Positions 27,290-39,353 of a DNA stretch of 64,000 nt are shown one piece after another. The position numbers and the translations under genes were made by a program. The notes below the pieces were generated by a model. It saw only the letters and a program-made list of their open reading frames with translations, made no database searches and had not been told where the DNA came from. Source of the DNA: Veillonella intestinalis (GTDB lineage Bacteria; Bacillota; Negativicutes; Veillonellales; Veillonellaceae); NCBI RefSeq assembly GCF_943193155.1, contig NZ_CALPDB010000004.1, positions 124,001-188,000 of the forward strand, given 5' to 3'. Positions within the stretch are counted from its first letter, which is position 1. Every line of letters begins with the position of its first letter.

Positions 27290-30223
27290 ATGAAGAAAAA
27301 AACTACGTTAAGTGTTTTAGTGTTAATGGGACTAACAGCGACAACCTTAGGGAGTGTAGACGCAGCAAGTACAGGTGCTAAATTTTTAGGTATTGGCCCA
27401 ACAAATCCCGAAATAAATTCAGGACAAAATTATAATGGTGACGGTGCCACTGGCGTTAATGCAGTGGCGATAGGTGTGAATGCATTAGCTACAGAAAAAG
27501 ATAGTGTAGCTATAGGCTCTACTGCTAAGGTAAATAATGAGGGTGGTCCCGCTATAGGTGGTATTGCTATAGGTACTAATGCTCATTCTCATAATATGAG
27601 TAATGGCAATCATGAAAGTATAATTGTTTTTGGCCGAGATAAATCAGTACTTACTGGAGGTATTGCTATTGGTCAAGATACACATGCACGAATTGGCAAT
27701 GTGGAATTGGGGAATCGCGACTATCGAGGGCAGATTGGTGATTTTGATTTTAGTACGGCTAATGGCAAAATCGGTGGAACAGCAATTGCTAATAATGGAA
27801 AATTAGCGAATTCAAATGTAACAACTGGCGTAGGTTCTACTACAGTGGGTGATAACTCATTTAATATGGGGAACTTCTCTAGTATCAATGGTTCCTATAA
27901 TGTTATATCAAAAGCGTATGATAAGCCAACGGCATCTTGGGTTGGGAATCAGATAACTCGTGGTACGAATGCCCTTCATAATGCTGGGGCTGCTATTCAA
28001 GGTTTTGGCTCTAGTATTAGTGGCTCTTTAAATAGTATTGAAGGCAATGAAGAATTAAGTGCTAATATCTTTTCGTTGTTGGGTGGTTCTTCTGATCCTG
28101 TTTCAGGGCTTATGTATTCAGGGACGGCTTCTAATATTGTTGGGACAGCGAATCGTATTAATAAGAGTAATGGGGCACTGATTTTTGGTACGGGCAATGA
28201 AATAACTAATTCCTATATTACTCCAGATAGTCCTATCATAATGGACTCGCTTTCTACCAATGTGCCATTTTTAGGTACATTAACCTTAAATCCTACAGTA
28301 GCTAATAATTCAATTAAAGAATTAGCAGAAACGCTTCGCAAGTATTCTCAAGATAATCGCATGGGTTCTGTGGGGATTATTGGCGGTGCGAATAAAGCTG
28401 ATTACGCCTTATTCTCTACTATTTCCGGGGTAGGCAATACCTTAACGGGGCGTGGTGTAGATACCAATTTTGTTTTGAATTCAAGAGATACTAAATTGAC
28501 GGAAGCTATCAATGGAAATTCTTTTGCTGCTTTTAATGCCATTACCGGGTATGAAAACACTGGTAAAGCTGTATCTCATAGCTATATTAGTGGCTCCTAT
28601 AATACTCTTGAAAATGCCGTGAAAAATGCTGTAATCGGTAATCATCAAACTCTTGCAGGCTCAGCAACTGAGGCTGTTGAAGGGAATATTATACTAGGCT
28701 TTAGAGATAAGAAAGACGAATCTGCTTTTGCTACTAGCTTAAAGAATTCAGTTGTTCTTGGTAATGAAACAGGTGCGACAGCTAATCAAGTGGTAGTTAT
28801 AGGTCATAATGCTAAAGCTACTGTGGTTGATGGTGTAGCTTTAGGATCACAATCAGTGGCAGGAACTGCAGTTGGCGTAGCTGGCTATGATCCAGTAAAA
28901 GGGATACAATCAACTGAAACTGATAAAACTTGGAAGTCCACTTTAGGGGCTGTATCTGTAGGTAATGATACTAATACGCGTCAAATCACTAATTTGGCAG
29001 CTGGTATGGCACCTACCGATGCGGTCAATGTGGCTCAGCTTCAGGCCGTTAGAGGGCTGATTGTTAGTCCTACGATTTCTATCTTTAGCAAAGGGAGAGA
29101 AGCAGATAGCACATATAAAGAAGGCACGCCAGTAGTGACTAATCAGGCTGTTCATGGTATGATGTTTGACTTTGGTGATGGTTTATATGCGGAAGAAAAG
29201 GAAAATAGTGAAGGCAAAAAAGTTATTTTAGTTGGTGTGGATCAAAGCGTTATTAAGCCAGGTTCTCCAGGCAAAGATGGAACTGTAGTAGAAGTATCAA
29301 AAGATGAAAAAACTGGAGAAACTACTATTACCACTAATCCTAATACGGCTGAGGAAAAATCTGTTGTTGTAAAAGATGGAAAAGATGGTAAAGATGGAGT
29401 TAATGGTAAAGATGGTGCTTTTGACTTCTCAATTACAGCGGATAAAACAGTATTACCTATTACTGTGGCAAAAGATACACCGCACGTTCAAGTGCATGGC
29501 GATAATAATATTCAGACGACCGCTAATGGCAATACGTTAACTGTTAGTCTTGCTAAGGATATTACAGTTGATTCAGTTACAGCGAAGACAATTCAAGCAG
29601 AGGCGTATAAAGTAGGCGAGGCAACGTATATTAGTGAACAAGGTCTTAATGCTAATGATAAGATTATCAAGAATGTAGCGCCTGGCGAAGAGGCTAGTGA
29701 TGCAGTGAATGTAGGACAGTTGCGTGAATTAAATAATACAGTGAGTCATTCTATTCATAAATTACAAAAAGATAGTAATCGTGCTGATGCTATGGGGGCT
29801 GCATTAGCTGCACTTAGTCCACTTCAGTATGATCCATTAGAACCAACACAAATCATGGCTGGTTATGGCTATTATGGCGGTGAGAATGCCTTTGCTTTAG
29901 GGCTTGCACATTATAAACATGAGTCCTTGTTATTCCGTGCCGGCGTAGCTATGAATGGTGGTAATAGTAAATTAATGGCTAATGCGGGGGTAACTTGGAA
30001 GTTTGGCGATAGTAAAAAAGAACGTGCTCTTGTAGAAGAATATCGTCAAGGTCCAATTTCTTCTAGCTATGTGTTGCAAGATAAATTGGCAATTTTAGAA
30101 GCTGAAAATATTCAGATGAAAGCAATGCATGAAAAATTAATAGCTGATTATACACAATTAGAAAAAGATAATGCAGATATGAAAGCTAAAATTGATATGT
30201 TAATGCAACGTATGGGGCTATAA
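27290..30223 (+). CDS. Trimeric autotransporter adhesin (YadA-like), 977 residues
   Basis: Surface adhesin of the type Vc family. A signal peptide ends near residue 25 ('V-D-A-A-S'). The passenger has left-handed-roll head repeats ('N-A-V-A-I-G-V-N-A', 'D-S-V-A-I-G-S-T-A') and a long stalk with YadA neck motifs ('T-D-A-V-N-V-A-Q-L' and 'S-D-A-V-N-V-G-Q-L'). A short 'K-D-G-K-D-G' collagen-like stretch lies near residues 695-710. The YadA membrane anchor begins at 'R-A-D-A-M-G-A-A-L' and ends about residue 905. Unusually, about 70 further residues follow, of which the last 47 look coiled-coil; a typical anchor ends the protein. AAGGAG precedes the ATG. Confidence 0.92.
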   Translation: MKKKTTLSVLVLMGLTATTLGSVDAASTGAKFLGIGPTNPEINSGQNYNGDGATGVNAVAIGVNALATEKDSVAIGSTAKVNNEGGPAIGGIAIGTNAHSHNMSNGNHESIIVFGRDKSVLTGGIAIGQDTHARIGNVELGNRDYRGQIGDFDFSTANGKIGGTAIANNGKLANSNVTTGVGSTTVGDNSFNMGNFSSINGSYNVISKAYDKPTASWVGNQITRGTNALHNAGAAIQGFGSSISGSLNSIEGNEELSANIFSLLGGSSDPVSGLMYSGTASNIVGTANRINKSNGALIFGTGNEITNSYITPDSPIIMDSLSTNVPFLGTLTLNPTVANNSIKELAETLRKYSQDNRMGSVGIIGGANKADYALFSTISGVGNTLTGRGVDTNFVLNSRDTKLTEAINGNSFAAFNAITGYENTGKAVSHSYISGSYNTLENAVKNAVIGNHQTLAGSATEAVEGNIILGFRDKKDESAFATSLKNSVVLGNETGATANQVVVIGHNAKATVVDGVALGSQSVAGTAVGVAGYDPVKGIQSTETDKTWKSTLGAVSVGNDTNTRQITNLAAGMAPTDAVNVAQLQAVRGLIVSPTISIFSKGREADSTYKEGTPVVTNQAVHGMMFDFGDGLYAEEKENSEGKKVILVGVDQSVIKPGSPGKDGTVVEVSKDEKTGETTITTNPNTAEEKSVVVKDGKDGKDGVNGKDGAFDFSITADKTVLPITVAKDTPHVQVHGDNNIQTTANGNTLTVSLAKDITVDSVTAKTIQAEAYKVGEATYISEQGLNANDKIIKNVAPGEEASDAVNVGQLRELNNTVSHSIHKLQKDSNRADAMGAALAALSPLQYDPLEPTQIMAGYGYYGGENAFALGLAHYKHESLLFRAGVAMNGGNSKLMANAGVTWKFGDSKKERALVEEYRQGPISSSYVLQDKLAILEAENIQMKAMHEKLIADYTQLEKDNADMKAKIDMLMQRMGL

Positions 30224-30233
30224 GTAGATATTC

Positions 30234-30250
30234 TTTCAGTAATACTGAAA
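30234..30250 (+). repeat. Short hairpin between the two adhesin genes
   Basis: A 7-bp stem (30234-30240 with 30244-30250) with a three-base loop and no T-run in a 59-base gap. It may stabilise or process a bicistronic message. Confidence 0.4.
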
Positions 30251-30282
30251 ACTGGACTTTAATACATTATGAGGAGTTGTAA

Positions 30283-33579
<3,297 letters not shown>

Positions 33580-33611
33580 AAGGTTATATAAAAGCAGTGT
33601 TAATTAAACCA

Positions 33612-33651
33612 AAAAACTCTGACCTCATATTATGGGGTCAGAGTTTTTTTA
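33612..33651. terminator. Bidirectional terminator between adhesins and lysR gene
   Basis: A 14-bp stem (33612-33625 with 33637-33650) has an A-run on the left and a T-run on the right, serving both convergent genes. Confidence 0.93.
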
Positions 33652-33669
33652 TTATGACAATATTAATCC

Positions 33670-34590
33670 TTATTGTGAAATCTCTTCATGACTGGTTGTT
33701 TGTTCAATTACATGCGAGCGGAAGTAATTAACCCACAAACGAATAGCAGGTACAATCATAGAGCGTTCATTCCAAATCATACCTAAGACCCAATTGATGC
33801 GAGGTTCAATTGGGATAGATATAAGATGTTTGCGGTCAAGGCGCTCACAAATTGTTTGCGGTAAAATAGCTGTACCTAAACCACTTTTTACTAGCTCCGT
33901 AATGAAATCCCAATTGTTACTTTGCGCTACAATTTGTGGAACTACACCGATTTCTTGAAAACGACCAAGGATGATATCGTAGAGTGAAAAAGACGGGTGA
34001 AAAAATACAAGCGGTTCTTTACGAATTTCTTGTAATGTAATGGACTCATAATTGGCAAATGGCGAGTCTGGCTGCATTACATAGTATAGAGGCTGATGAT
34101 TGAAAATATAGGTTTGAGTATCTGGATTGGTAAAATCCGATACAGGCAATGTAACAAAGCCGACTTGTAGTTGTCCATCTTGTACTAATTGGGCAATTTG
34201 AGGTGAGCCATGTTCGCTAACTTTTAGGGATATTTGAGGGTAAGCGGCCATGAAATCGCGAATGATAGGGGATAAAAAGGAAGATCCGATCATCGGCGGA
34301 ATGCCTAAGCTTAATTCACCAGACTCCATATCGTTCGTGTGATGCATTTGATGTTCTAATACTTCAAATTGGCGCACTAAAGCTTCAATCTGTGGTAATA
34401 CGGCGCAGGCCTCGTTAGTTAACTCGATACGATGGCCACGACGACGAAATAGTTGTTTATTCCATTCTCCTTCTAAGAGGCGAACGGCTTTACTGAGAGA
34501 AGGCTGACTTACATGTAAAGTTTGAGCGGCTTTAGTAAAACTTTTTTGTCGAGCCACTTCAACAAAATATTTTAAATGGGTAATATCCAT
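33670..34590 (-). CDS. LysR-family regulator (CidR-like), divergent from lrgAB
   Basis: A 306-residue LysR-type regulator: winged helix at residues 1-60 ('F-T-K-A-A-Q-T-L-H-V-S-Q-P-S-L-S') and an effector domain behind it. The ATG at 34590 follows GGAGG on the minus strand; the longer TTG start at 34605 overlaps that ribosome site. The divergent lrgAB-like genes match the CidR-cidAB/lrgAB arrangement of Firmicutes, where the regulator responds to carbon overflow products such as acetate or pyruvate. The target is inferred from position. Confidence 0.87.
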   Translation of the reverse strand: MDITHLKYFVEVARQKSFTKAAQTLHVSQPSLSKAVRLLEGEWNKQLFRRRGHRIELTNEACAVLPQIEALVRQFEVLEHQMHHTNDMESGELSLGIPPMIGSSFLSPIIRDFMAAYPQISLKVSEHGSPQIAQLVQDGQLQVGFVTLPVSDFTNPDTQTYIFNHQPLYYVMQPDSPFANYESITLQEIRKEPLVFFHPSFSLYDIILGRFQEIGVVPQIVAQSNNWDFITELVKSGLGTAILPQTICERLDRKHLISIPIEPRINWVLGMIWNERSMIVPAIRLWVNYFRSHVIEQTTSHEEISQ

Positions 34591-34791
34591 ACTGTCCTCC
34601 TGCAATTTTTTCTTTATTTATTATAACTAAAAAGAATAGTGTCGTATAGGGAAAAAATATTATTTTTTTTATAAAAAATGAGATACAATAAGTCATGCCA
34701 AAGAGGATATCGATAAATTACAATTTAAGTAAATGATTCGTTTAACATTCATTTGGAGAATGAATATATCTATTAGGGGAGGCAAGGACGA
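34591..34791. promoter_or_regulatory. Divergent promoter region of lysR and lrgAB
   Basis: 201 AT-rich bases between the two divergent start codons. TACAAT at 34684-34689 is a possible -10 for lrgA. No clear LysR box could be fixed by eye. Confidence 0.4.
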
Positions 34792-35169
34792 ATGAGACGT
34801 GTGGCGATGGTAGTAGGTCAAATTCTATTGCTCGCCTTAATTGGGGTGTTAGGTGGTTACCTAAAAGACTGGTTGCAATTGCCATTGCCAGGCACCTTAG
34901 TGGGCATGATTTTATTATTCCTATTGCTTTGTTCAGGGATTATTAAATTAAACTGGGTAGAGCAAGGTGCAGCCGTATTGATTGGGGAATTATTGTTGTT
35001 CTTTATTCCCTCGGCTATTGGGATTATTCAGTATACACAACTCTTCGGTAGTACAGGGGCTATGTTACTAGGTGTTATCGTAACGAGTATTATAACGCTT
35101 TTAGTGTCTGTCACTGTCATTACTTTGAGTATTATGAAATTACGTAGAAAGGGGTACAGATTATGGTAA
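34792..35169 (+). CDS. lrgA: CidA/LrgA-family holin-like membrane protein
   Basis: A 125-residue protein with four membrane segments and the family core 'L-P-L-P-G-T-L-V-G-M' near residue 31. Together with LrgB it affects murein hydrolase activity and, in several bacteria, pyruvate or glycolate transport. GGGGAGG is upstream of the ATG. Its last 7 bases overlap lrgB. Confidence 0.9.
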   Translation: MRRVAMVVGQILLLALIGVLGGYLKDWLQLPLPGTLVGMILLFLLLCSGIIKLNWVEQGAAVLIGELLLFFIPSAIGIIQYTQLFGSTGAMLLGVIVTSIITLLVSVTVITLSIMKLRRKGYRLW

Positions 35170-35882
35170 ACTACACATTATTTCAGATGATTAGTATTCA
35201 TATCATCGAATCATTAGTGGGTACTGTAGTATTGTACTTTCTTTTCAAAAAATTGTATGAACGGTCTGGTAAGAAATTATTTCTTACGCCTTTGTTAGCC
35301 GTGCCAGTAGTGATTGGTTTATTCTTAGTGACGATGAACATTCCTTATGATGTGTATCAAGAAGGCAGTCAGTATATTACCATGATGTTACAACCGGCGA
35401 CGGTAGCCTTTGCCGTGCCTTTATATAAATTCCGCAGTGTAGTGAAAGAATATTTTATTCCTCTACTTGTGGTTATTGGTATGGGCTGTTCCATTGCCTT
35501 TTTAGGATCGATGGGGCTAGCAGAACTTGTAGGATTAAGTCCAGAACTTGTTCACAGTGTGGCACCGCGTTCAGTAACAACACCACTTGCTTTAGCGGCC
35601 TCTGATACGATGGGTGGGGATCCGACGATTACAGCCATTTTAGTTATTGCAACGGGTTTAATAGGTATGATTATGACAACGATGATGATTAAGCGTGCTC
35701 ATATTCATAATCGATTGTTAAAAGGCATGCTTTATGGTATATCGGCTCATGGCACGGGGACGGCTAAAGCGTATGAAGATGGCCCTAAAACGGGTGCTAT
35801 TGCTTCTTTAGCCATGATTTTCATGGGCATTATGACTACGGTGATTGCACCAATTGTAACGGCTGTATCAGCCGTTTTGTAA
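35163..35882 (+). CDS. lrgB: LrgB-family membrane protein
   Basis: A 239-residue inner-membrane protein; the C-terminal half contains 'P-R-S-V-T-T-P-L-A' and 'G-I-S-A-H-G-T-G-T-A-K-A', both typical of LrgB/CidB/YohK. Translationally coupled to lrgA by overlap. A strong terminator lies 200 bases downstream. Confidence 0.92.
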   Translation: MVNYTLFQMISIHIIESLVGTVVLYFLFKKLYERSGKKLFLTPLLAVPVVIGLFLVTMNIPYDVYQEGSQYITMMLQPATVAFAVPLYKFRSVVKEYFIPLLVVIGMGCSIAFLGSMGLAELVGLSPELVHSVAPRSVTTPLALAASDTMGGDPTITAILVIATGLIGMIMTTMMIKRAHIHNRLLKGMLYGISAHGTGTAKAYEDGPKTGAIASLAMIFMGIMTTVIAPIVTAVSAVL

Positions 35883-36090
35883 GGGCTATATAGATTAAAA
35901 AGTAATCTTGATTTTAAGTTTACTTGTAGTTAGTCAATAGTTAGTCAGTAGCTATACTAACACATAATTTGAAAATTGGACGGTATTTATTGAATAAAAA
36001 ACGTCCGTACCTAATTAAGGTAGTTCTTTGACTGGCTTCGCCAGTTAGTTAACTATAAACGTATTTACACAAACTTACACAAACTTACTT

Positions 36091-36173
36091 AAACAGAAAC
36101 GCCATTGCTACATAAGATAGCTAATTTATTAGTTATGCTTAGGAAGCGATGGCGTTTCTGTTTATTTTAGGGT
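36091..36173 (+). terminator. Long-stem terminator after lrgAB
   Basis: A 19-bp stem with one G-U (36091-36109 with 36145-36163) encloses a 35-base loop and runs into TTATTTT. Just upstream lie a short GACTGGCTTCGCCAGTT hairpin and two copies of ACACAAACTT. Confidence 0.8.
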
Positions 36174-36204
36174 ATACTAAGTTCAATTATTGAAATGTTA
36201 TTTT

Positions 36205-36240
36205 ATTGCTATTGTTATTGTTATTGTTATTACTATTGCT
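36205..36240 (+). repeat. Six-unit hexanucleotide repeat upstream of the TauE/SafE gene
   Basis: Units ATTGCT, ATTGTT, ATTGTT, ATTGTT, ATTACT, ATTGCT follow without gaps. The tract ends 70 bases before the next gene, within its likely promoter region, where slippage would change spacing. Confidence 0.75.
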
Positions 36241-36310
36241 ATAGGTGATCTTTGGTAATAGGCAGTGAGTCATAAATAGAGTAGATTCTGTTGATTAGGA
36301 GTTTAATAAT

Positions 36311-37126
36311 ATGGATGGTGTAAGTGGTGTAATATTAGGCATGTCTATAGGTGTGCTTTTACAATTTATTTTGCTTGGCATTGGCGTAGGTGCTTTTGGA
36401 ACCTTAATTGGTGCTGGTGGCGGCTTAGTCTTTGTGCCTGTTTTTTTATATACTTTTACCGATTGGTCGCCTGCTATGGTAGTGGGAACATCGCTTACGA
36501 TTGTTATGTTTAATGCTATGTCAGCTTCGACGGCGTTTATTAAGCAAAAGAAAATTTTATACAGTGCGGCTATTTGGTTCACGATTGCCACTATTCCTGG
36601 GTCTTATCTAGGTGCAGTAGCTTCTGAAGGATTTGACATAGCCATGTTAAAATTTTGGTTTGGTCTTTTTTTATTATGTATGTCTACGTTTATTGGTTAT
36701 AAGAATTTTACAAAAGGGCAACGAAAAGAGGAATCTCTTCAGTTGCATGAATTAACTTATAGTAAAACAATTGGTTGTTTAATCAGTGTTGTAGTTGGGT
36801 TTATTTCCAGTGTCTTTGGCATTGGTGGCGGTCTAATTCATGTAGCGGCCTTCGTGTATTTATTGGGATTTCCAACCCATATTGCAACTGCTACGAGTCA
36901 ATTTATCTTATTTTTGTCTACGATTAGTGGAGTAGCGACTCATTTTTATTTAGGGCATATTCAGTGGAATATTGCTATTGCTTGCGGCATTGGTGCAGTT
37001 ATAGGGGCACAAGTAGGGGCGGCTATAGCTAAACGATTGAAGGCAACAAGTATTTTATTAGTATTTTCATTAGGTGTAGGTTTGTTGGCGCTACAGTTGA
37101 TCTTTTCCTCTGGGAAATTGTGGTAG
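36311..37126 (+). CDS. TauE/SafE-family permease
   Basis: A 271-residue inner-membrane protein with about eight segments in two similar halves, each with the family's glycine-rich opening: 'L-I-G-A-G-G-G-L-V-F-V-P' near residue 35 and 'V-F-G-I-G-G-G-L-I-H-V' near residue 173. The family exports sulfite, sulfonates or other organic anions; this substrate is unknown. TTAGGAG lies before the ATG. Confidence 0.88.
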   Translation: MDGVSGVILGMSIGVLLQFILLGIGVGAFGTLIGAGGGLVFVPVFLYTFTDWSPAMVVGTSLTIVMFNAMSASTAFIKQKKILYSAAIWFTIATIPGSYLGAVASEGFDIAMLKFWFGLFLLCMSTFIGYKNFTKGQRKEESLQLHELTYSKTIGCLISVVVGFISSVFGIGGGLIHVAAFVYLLGFPTHIATATSQFILFLSTISGVATHFYLGHIQWNIAIACGIGAVIGAQVGAAIAKRLKATSILLVFSLGVGLLALQLIFSSGKLW

Positions 37127-37397
37127 TTTTAAAGTATAATTATTAAATGAAAAATAGTGCTTTATATGGTAAGATGGATATAGGCACTTAAACTAGACAT
37201 TTTATTATTCTTAAATAGTGCTTATTTATAATCAACTTGTGCGAAACTGTAGCATTTTGTGAAATGATGGGAGTTTCGCACTTAAAGTTGTTAAAATTAA
37301 TTTATCATATTTATATATACTGATGAAATTAATTGTCTGAGCTTATGAAAGAGCTCAGTTTGCTGGGTATAGTAGAGTTGGTCTACTATATGTAGCT
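37127..37397 (+). other. CRISPR leader region
   Basis: 271 AT-rich bases between the permease gene and the first repeat. They hold a 10-bp inverted repeat (37239-37248 with 37272-37281), a 7-bp one (37337-37343 with 37352-37358), and another ending 9 bases before the first repeat (37370-37376 with 37382-37388). The position on the side of the uniform repeats marks it as the leader. Confidence 0.6.
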
Positions 37398-38440
37398 GTC
37401 GCTCCTTATTCGGGGGGCGTGGATTGAAGTGAAACATACTGGTTTCACGCCAGTAATACCGATAGTCGCTCCTTATTCGGGGGGCGTGGATTGAAGTTTC
37501 GGTACTCCCATTTTTAATATAGGTTTCTACCGTCGCTCCTTATTCGGGGGGCGTGGATTGAAGTTAGCCACTCAATGACGTTGCTATAGGTAATAAGGTC
37601 GCTCCTTATTCGGGGGGCGTGGATTGAAGTTAAAGGGGACACTCCAAGCCGTTCCCCTTTAGAATGTCGCTCCTTATTCGGGGGGCGTGGATTGAAGTTT
37701 CCCATACCACGCCTTTATTGATTATCAAGGAGGTCGCTCCTTATTCGGGGGGCGTGGATTGAAGTGCATATGTAATCTATAAAACTGGGGGTGGTCTTTG
37801 TCGCTCCTTATTCGGGGGGCGTGGATTGAAGTAACTTGCGAACGAAGTAGGAATCATTGACGAAGACGTCGCTCCTTATTCGGGGGGCGTGGATTGAAGT
37901 GCTGAAGACTTTTCAAAGTACGATAAGATTTACTGTCGCTCCTTATTCGGGGGGCGTGGATTGAAGTCTGCTCAAGAGATGACAAAAGGAATACGCAAAG
38001 GTGTCGCTCCTTATTCGGGGGGCGTGGATTGAAGTACAAGGTTTTGTGCATGTTGATGTGCGGGGGTGGGTCGCTCCTTATTCGGGGGGCGTGGATTGAA
38101 GTTACTTGTGGCACGGGCAATATAAATCCTTGTGCTAGTCGCTCCTTATTCGGGGGGCGTGGATTGAAGTTTCGTTTCTCTTAACGCCAATTGTTGATAC
38201 GCTAGTCGCTCCTTATTCGGGGGGCGTGGATTGAAGTGTCCGCTCTTAATTTGGCCTCTGCACTGGCTACAGTCGCTCCTCTTTTGGGGAGTGTGGATTG
38301 AAGTGTTGTCCCATTTATCTGGTTTGCCTCCGCCTGCTGGTCGCTCCTCTTTCGGGGAGCGCGGATTGAAGTAAACAGAGTGGGTACCGCTTAAAGAAAG
38401 AATGCGTGTCGCTCCTCTTTCGGGGAGCGTGGATTGAAGT
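37398..38440 (+). CRISPR. CRISPR array, type I-C-like repeats, 16 repeats and 15 spacers
   Basis: Sixteen 33-base repeats start at 37398, 37465, 37532, 37598, 37666, 37733, 37800, 37868, 37935, 38003, 38070, 38138, 38205, 38272, 38340 and 38408. Spacers are 33-35 bases. Each repeat begins GTCGCTCC and ends GTGGATTGAAGT, close to the type I-C consensus. The first 13 are identical; the last three differ in the middle (TCTTT in place of TTATT, and GGGGAG in place of GGGGGG), marking the old end. No cas gene lies within the window on either side. Confidence 0.97.
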
Positions 38441-38671
38441 ATTCCACCGGTGTTAGTCTTATACCCATTTGATGGTTGATCCTTTTTTTTGGACGCGAGA
38501 GTTTGGTAAGTTATTTGGTATAGAGGGCTGATTTTAAGAAAGAATATCTAAGAAATAAGGTTGCGTATAAAAATAAAACTACAGTATTATTTGTATCAGA
38601 TGGACAATTAATATCAAATTAATATAAAAATAACTTTGCTAGAATATATAATAAATAGGGGTGTTTTGAAA

Positions 38672-38848
38672 ATGGGTGAAATAAAAGAGTGGTACTGTCC
38701 ATATTTTAATTCAACAATTGAAGATAGTGAATGTTATGATATTAATGCTGTTATAGATAGGTGTTTAAAGCCTAGTTCGGTTCCGGAAGTAAAGGAATGG
38801 GATAAAGCTATAATTTGTTGTGAGAATTGCATATACCGAGGATATTAA
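38672..38848 (+). CDS. Small cysteine-rich protein of unknown function
   Basis: A 58-residue protein with seven cysteines: 'W-Y-C-P-Y-F' at the start, 'S-E-C-Y-D-I', 'D-R-C-L-K', then 'I-I-C-C-E-N-C' near the end. The arrangement suggests metal binding. It lies between the CRISPR array and an A-rich tract. AGGGG is 11 bases upstream of the ATG. An in-frame ATG at 38636 exists but lacks a ribosome site. No function assigned. Confidence 0.6.
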   Translation: MGEIKEWYCPYFNSTIEDSECYDINAVIDRCLKPSSVPEVKEWDKAIICCENCIYRGY

Positions 38849-38875
38849 AGGAAATCATTACTTTGAGTGCTTTTT

Positions 38876-39110
38876 ATGCTAGCGATAAGCAAGCGTGCAA
38901 GAAAAAGGGCAAAGAAACAGTCAAAGAAACCGCAAAAAGTCGGTAAAGAAATAGCAAAGAGATATAAAGAAACACCAATAAAATCAAATAAATACAAATA
39001 CAAGCAAAGAAATACAAAAAAATACAAAGAAATATAAAAAACATAAAAAATATAAAAACATAAAAACATAAAAACATAAAAAAGAAAAGAGAAGTAAATA
39101 ATAACGGAAT
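38876..39110 (+). repeat. A-rich low-complexity tract
   Basis: The plus strand is strikingly A-rich, with repeated AAAGAAAT, ATACAAA and at the end four copies of ACATAAAA. A 53-codon Lys-rich open frame (38876-39037) falls in it but has no ribosome site. The minus strand shows open frames made mostly of Phe, Leu and Tyr, as expected from such composition. Confidence 0.6.
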
Positions 39111-39195
39111 GATAAATAAGAAGGAAAAATCCGTTAACAAGATAAAATAGAGAATATAGATCAACTTAAGTTGGAACATACTAGATAGTAAATAT

Positions 39196-39262
39196 AAAAA
39201 TATCCTCAAGCCATCAATTTTAGCAGAGAGCTAGAATTTGATAGGCAAGAGGATATTTTTTA
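39196..39262. terminator. Bidirectional terminator after the ABC exporter operon
   Basis: A 12-bp stem (39196-39207 with 39249-39260) has A-rich left and T-rich right ends. It lies 94 bases past the minus-strand stop at 39354 and can also stop plus-strand transcription from the CRISPR side. Confidence 0.8.
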
Positions 39263-39353
39263 TAGACTGTTATATATAAAGGTTAAGCATATGATGTATA
39301 TATTGGGGTTTATGTATTTTGTATTTTATATTTTAGAATCACGCATATTAGCG

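Noticed and set aside
38876-39037. 53-codon Lys-rich plus-strand frame in the A-rich tract
   Set aside because: The nearest AAAGGA is 24 bases from the ATG and the composition alone explains the frame; recorded as low-complexity sequence.
38845-39209. Minus-strand frames of Phe/Leu/Tyr-rich 'membrane proteins'
   Set aside because: They are the complement of the A-rich tract; no start context and no domain pattern.
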